Shown here: in pieces, positions 60,610 through 64,000 of the stretch | How the letters are laid out: every line of letters starts with the position of its first letter | Position numbering within the stretch: the stretch's first letter is position 1 | Assembly: GCF_014898815.1 (NCBI RefSeq) | Contig: NW_026515482.1 | Coordinates: 1,054,001 to 1,118,000 of the forward strand | DNA: 64,000 nucleotides | Direction: 5' to 3' | From: Panonychus citri | Lineage: Eukaryota > Arthropoda > Arachnida > Trombidiformes > Tetranychidae | Program-made: the position numbers and the translations under genes | Notes under the pieces: model-generated | What the model saw: the letters and a program-made list of their open reading frames with translations, nothing else | The model's database searches: none | Told to the model about the DNA's origin: nothing

Positions 60610-63600
60610 CATCATCTTGTCATCATGTTAATTGATGGATAGTTGGTTGATTGTTAAATCGTACAAATTTTAATCATGTCCATTGATTTTTTCCAAATGA
60701 CCAGGATAAACTGATTCAAATTAAATTGTCTTAAGATGAAATATTAAAGTCAATCAACTGATTGAATGTTGAATCTTTTTCAACAAGATAATTTTTCAGG
60801 TTGGTCCAGACAATTTAATACGAATCACAATATTATCGCCTTAGGCAATTAATATTGAATCGGATTAAATGATGAACATAATCAACATAAGAATATATGT
60901 ATTAATAATATCTTAATGATATTATATTACTTGGGATGAGGATGATTGAGTTTCCACCAGTAAGGTGTGGCATCTCAGTCATTGATCCGATAACATGAAT
61001 TTACCTGAGATTAAATTAACAATGGAAGAGGAGATAATCAAGATTAACTATTGATTACAATTAATATCGCTAAACATTAATCATACTCTTTTTCTGTTGG
61101 CATCCCAACCATAATCAATGATTTACCTTTCATCATTGAGAGAAAATCAAATCAAAGTGTCAACAATCAACAGCTACTCTATTTGATTGTGATTATTTAT
61201 GAATGGACAATCAAAGTAATCAATTGTTGCAACAAAATTAGATACACAACATTAGTTCAATTGTATATTAATAAATTGAATTTAATATTAATTTTAACAA
61301 AATTTTTTCTTCTCTCCCATTATATTAACCATTTCAATTGGATTAACATTAATTTCAACAGCTAATTGTGACAATTTAGTGACTCATAATTGTTGAAAAT
61401 TAAGATTAGTTGATATGAAGTCAATATCATCAAACAGCATAAGGTTTTGAGATAATCAAATGAAAAGCATTTGTAATCAATTTAAAAATCACATGGGCAA
61501 TTTTCTGACTCTAATGTCGTTTGATGTCAATGTGAGGTCACTTTTGAGGTCAAGTAATAGAGGACAAGGATGTTCATCTCTATCGGGGGTAACTTTATGT
61601 GAAAAAAGATCACGAATCATATGTTTTTTGGATTGACTTTTTTTCTCCTCGACTGTAACTATCATCTTATTTGGCATTTCTTTTTTTACCTTCAATGGTT
61701 TGTTTGTTTTTTTATATGTCAGCGACTGTCGCTTGATGGGAAATGATGCTTAAGAATCCGTTTTCCGGTGGTGTTTGTATCATCATCATCATTAGTACTT
61801 CGGTATCATCCCTATGGATTTTCAAGTCTTTTTCATTTGACCTAATTTAAGTAAATAGTTCTGAATGAGAAACCAGCAAAGTGAATGAATCAACAAGGGA
61901 GGCCAAATATCAGTAACAAGGAGATTGATGTTTCAATTGAAAACGGAAGTGGATGCAGAAAAAAATACATCACATTGAAATACCAAAAAAAAAACGATTG
62001 ACAGAAACTGGCACTTTGATGATATTATTGTATGGAGAGAAAGAGAGAGAGAGAGATTATTATTAAATGATGAAGGAGGAGGAAGTTTTTTCATCCATTG
62101 AAAAGTCATGGTGAAGAGGATGAAAGTATCAGTTTTTTTGCTCTTTTGCCCTTCAATATATTGATTGATGAAGAGAAGTGTATCAAGATGAGGATGAGGA
62201 TGAGGATGATGAGGATGATAAGGATACATCAGCTATCGGATGATTATTCGTGCCTCTAGAATAAAACTTTTATCTTTATCATCTGTATGCTATTATAACC
62301 TTAATTGTCTATTGAATTAACCTTAAAATGAGGGATTAAACTAGAAGATGAGTTTTGGGAAGTTAATCTATGGTGAACAATTATCATCATCATCATCTAC
62401 AATTATCAATTTTCATCTCAACAACGGTAAGTCTAGTGTCACGGAGCAAATTAAATGGTTAAATTAATGGTTAACTTAAGGTTATTAATCAAGTTTGATG
62501 GTAAAAGCATATCGACTGGTCAATTTGTTACTCTTTGGTCAGTTGTTAATCTTCATTGATTAAAAGCCTTTGATTAGGAAACGCGTGTTATTAATCAATC
62601 ACAATTAAAAGGGTTTCAACGGATTGATTTTCATTGATAGACTGGGATTATAATCAAAGAAAGTTAATTTGATTAAAAGCAATGATAGTTAATTGATTAA
62701 TACGATAACCTTTTGAATCTTGTTAATAACAAATTGATCTTAATCAACATAGAATATAAAATTAAGGTGATGACAAAATAGTGATTTATAAATCAAGACA
62801 TTTAAATATTATTTTTATAACAGATGAACAGTTGATTAATTAATCTGTCAGCTAATTTTATCTCAATCAAATCTAAGTCAATGTCAATCAATAATTTTCA
62901 TTTAGGGAAACCAATTGATTTACTTTAAATTGTAAAAATAAAAACAAAATAATTGAATAAAAATTTAATGGATTAAATTATTTAATCCGATTTACTGTTA
63001 ATTCGTTATCTTGATGTTGGAAAATGGAAAATTTCAAGATAATCTAATGAGCTTTTCCGGTTGATTCATTTAATTTATATTGAATCATTCCCACCATGGG
63101 AGCGGATCATAAGTCAAAATAATATAATTGAGAGAAAAATTAATGATTAACTTTGAATATTTGATTGTCGATAAAATTTCAGGTCGTTTTAACCAGTTTA
63201 CAATTAAATATCTAAGACTCACCTCACGATTAAGGTGATTGATTGGATTTTATTTGATGTATCATCTTCATAATCATCATCTTAATATCTGATAAAAGGT
63301 TAATCGATTATGATTAAGTTAAATACACAAGGGAAGAAAGTTTCAATTTCAGGTTAATTGTTGAATATAATCAGTAAATCAAACAATTTAGTTAGAAAAA
63401 AAAGTGAAATCAAAGTAAATGTGATCATTATCAAGTTTGAACACATTATGATTAAGTTAATAATCAACAATATAACATAAGGTAGGTAACAATTAACAGT
63501 CTCACAATAGGTAAACTAATCAATCATTTTAATTGTAATTCTAATTCCGTTGGCACGTTCGTAATTATTTTTCTTTGCTTATCAAGTTAAACAACTAAAA

Positions 63601-64000
63601 GTCTACAAGGGATACAAGTCAATCGACAAGATGATTATCGACACGCGTTTCTGCACGTATTATAATAAAAAATGCGTTAATCTACCTTAGGAAAACATTA
63701 GACATAAATCATTAATAGTAGATGAAAAATCTAATGATTCGCTTGATGTGTACTAGAAAAAAATATCTATTGAGTTAATCATTAAGTTGATTGTCGATAA
63801 TTATCTTTAGATCTATGTGATGATGATGATAAGCATCCGATTTGCCCTTAGGGCTTTTTGTTAGGACCTTTTGCTTGATATATTTTATCAATGATGTATT
63901 TTCATCAATTAAATTCATAGGTTGATTGTCTTTCTATTTTTTGTTAATTATTTCCTCTGTTAGTCAGTTGAGATGATAACAATTAGTTAATGGTAATTAT

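Larger units (their letters stand above)
47785..64000. other. 16-kb stretch without supportable exons
   Basis: Read on both strands, this stretch yields only short frames made of CATCAT, CTCT or TTTTTC words. It is probably an intron or the 5' region of the membrane-protein gene ending at 46898. GC-richer islets occur near 58745-58800, 59620-59700 and 61700-61760, but without a convincing exon structure. Microsatellites are listed separately. Confidence 0.6.

Noticed and set aside
61489..61695. 68-residue minus-strand Lys-rich frame
   Set aside because: Considered as an upstream exon of the membrane-protein gene, but no convincing splice sites or domain.
61721..61733. Palindrome AGCGACTGTCGCT as a possible operator or hairpin
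   Set aside because: Too short to carry meaning alone in 64 kb, with no adjacent gene.
1..64000. tRNA, rRNA or CRISPR elements
   Set aside because: No cloverleaf with A/B box, rRNA core or regularly spaced repeat-spacer array was seen on reading; a tRNAscan run would be needed to exclude a missed tRNA.

Overview
The window is eukaryotic, AT-rich and intron-bearing. Introns use GT-AG boundaries and mostly run from about 80 to 550 nt, with one of 4.4 kb. Gene content points to an arthropod, most likely an acariform mite: there is a two-domain relative of mite group 7 allergens, a secreted lipase of the pancreatic-lipase/PLA1 type, and several orphan secreted proteins next to conserved animal genes. 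The species cannot be fixed from sequence alone. Non-coding DNA is dominated by a few words (CAATTAA, TTAATTG, TTAATCA, GATTAA) and by CT/GA and ATG/CAT microsatellites.

Layout. 0.5-1.4 kb: a degenerate satellite of about 133 nt with inverted copies. 4.2-9.2 kb (+): the last two coding exons of an LHFPL-family tetraspan gene, split by a 4.4-kb intron. 12.0-13.5 kb: APRT (-) and LTO1/ORAOV1 (+), divergent across about 270 bp. 13.7-15.1 kb (-): a six-cysteine secreted peptide and a metallothionein-like peptide, each with an upstream TATA box. 17.2-19.6 kb (+): TSG101, five coding exons. 22.2-25.1 kb (+): TMCO4 (DUF726), with an optional in-frame 21-nt microexon. 25.4-26.4 kb (-): an unrecognised acidic protein built on a five-residue repeat. 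28.3-30.2 kb (+): a RhoGAP with a long low-complexity tail. 30.4-31.5 kb (-): a broken duplicate of the pentad-repeat gene, with its promoter, landing head-to-head with a divergent histone H3 (31.8-32.2 kb, +; probable CENP-A). 33.0-34.5 kb (-): secreted lipase. 35.6-37.1 kb (-): two-domain group 7 allergen-like protein. 38.8-39.4 kb (+): orphan secreted protein. 41.1-42.4 kb (+): FLVCR-like transporter. 42.4-45.9 kb: a cluster of four small secreted-protein genes mixed with relic promoters and a relic 3' end. 46.9-47.8 kb (-): last exon of a single-pass membrane protein. 47.8-64 kb: about 16 kb with no supportable exon.

The genes do not form one pathway. Housekeeping genes (APRT, LTO1, TSG101, TMCO4, RhoGAP, H3 variant) fill the first half; secreted and membrane, often lineage-restricted, products dominate from 33 kb on. 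The most unusual items are the H3 variant that keeps the ARTKQ and ARKS tail motifs while carrying a longer loop 1, the segmental duplication that placed a copied promoter beside it, the pentad-repeat protein, and the birth-and-death cluster of tiny secreted peptides at 42.4-45.9 kb. Exon joins were worked out by hand from splice signals and reading phase; no search was run.
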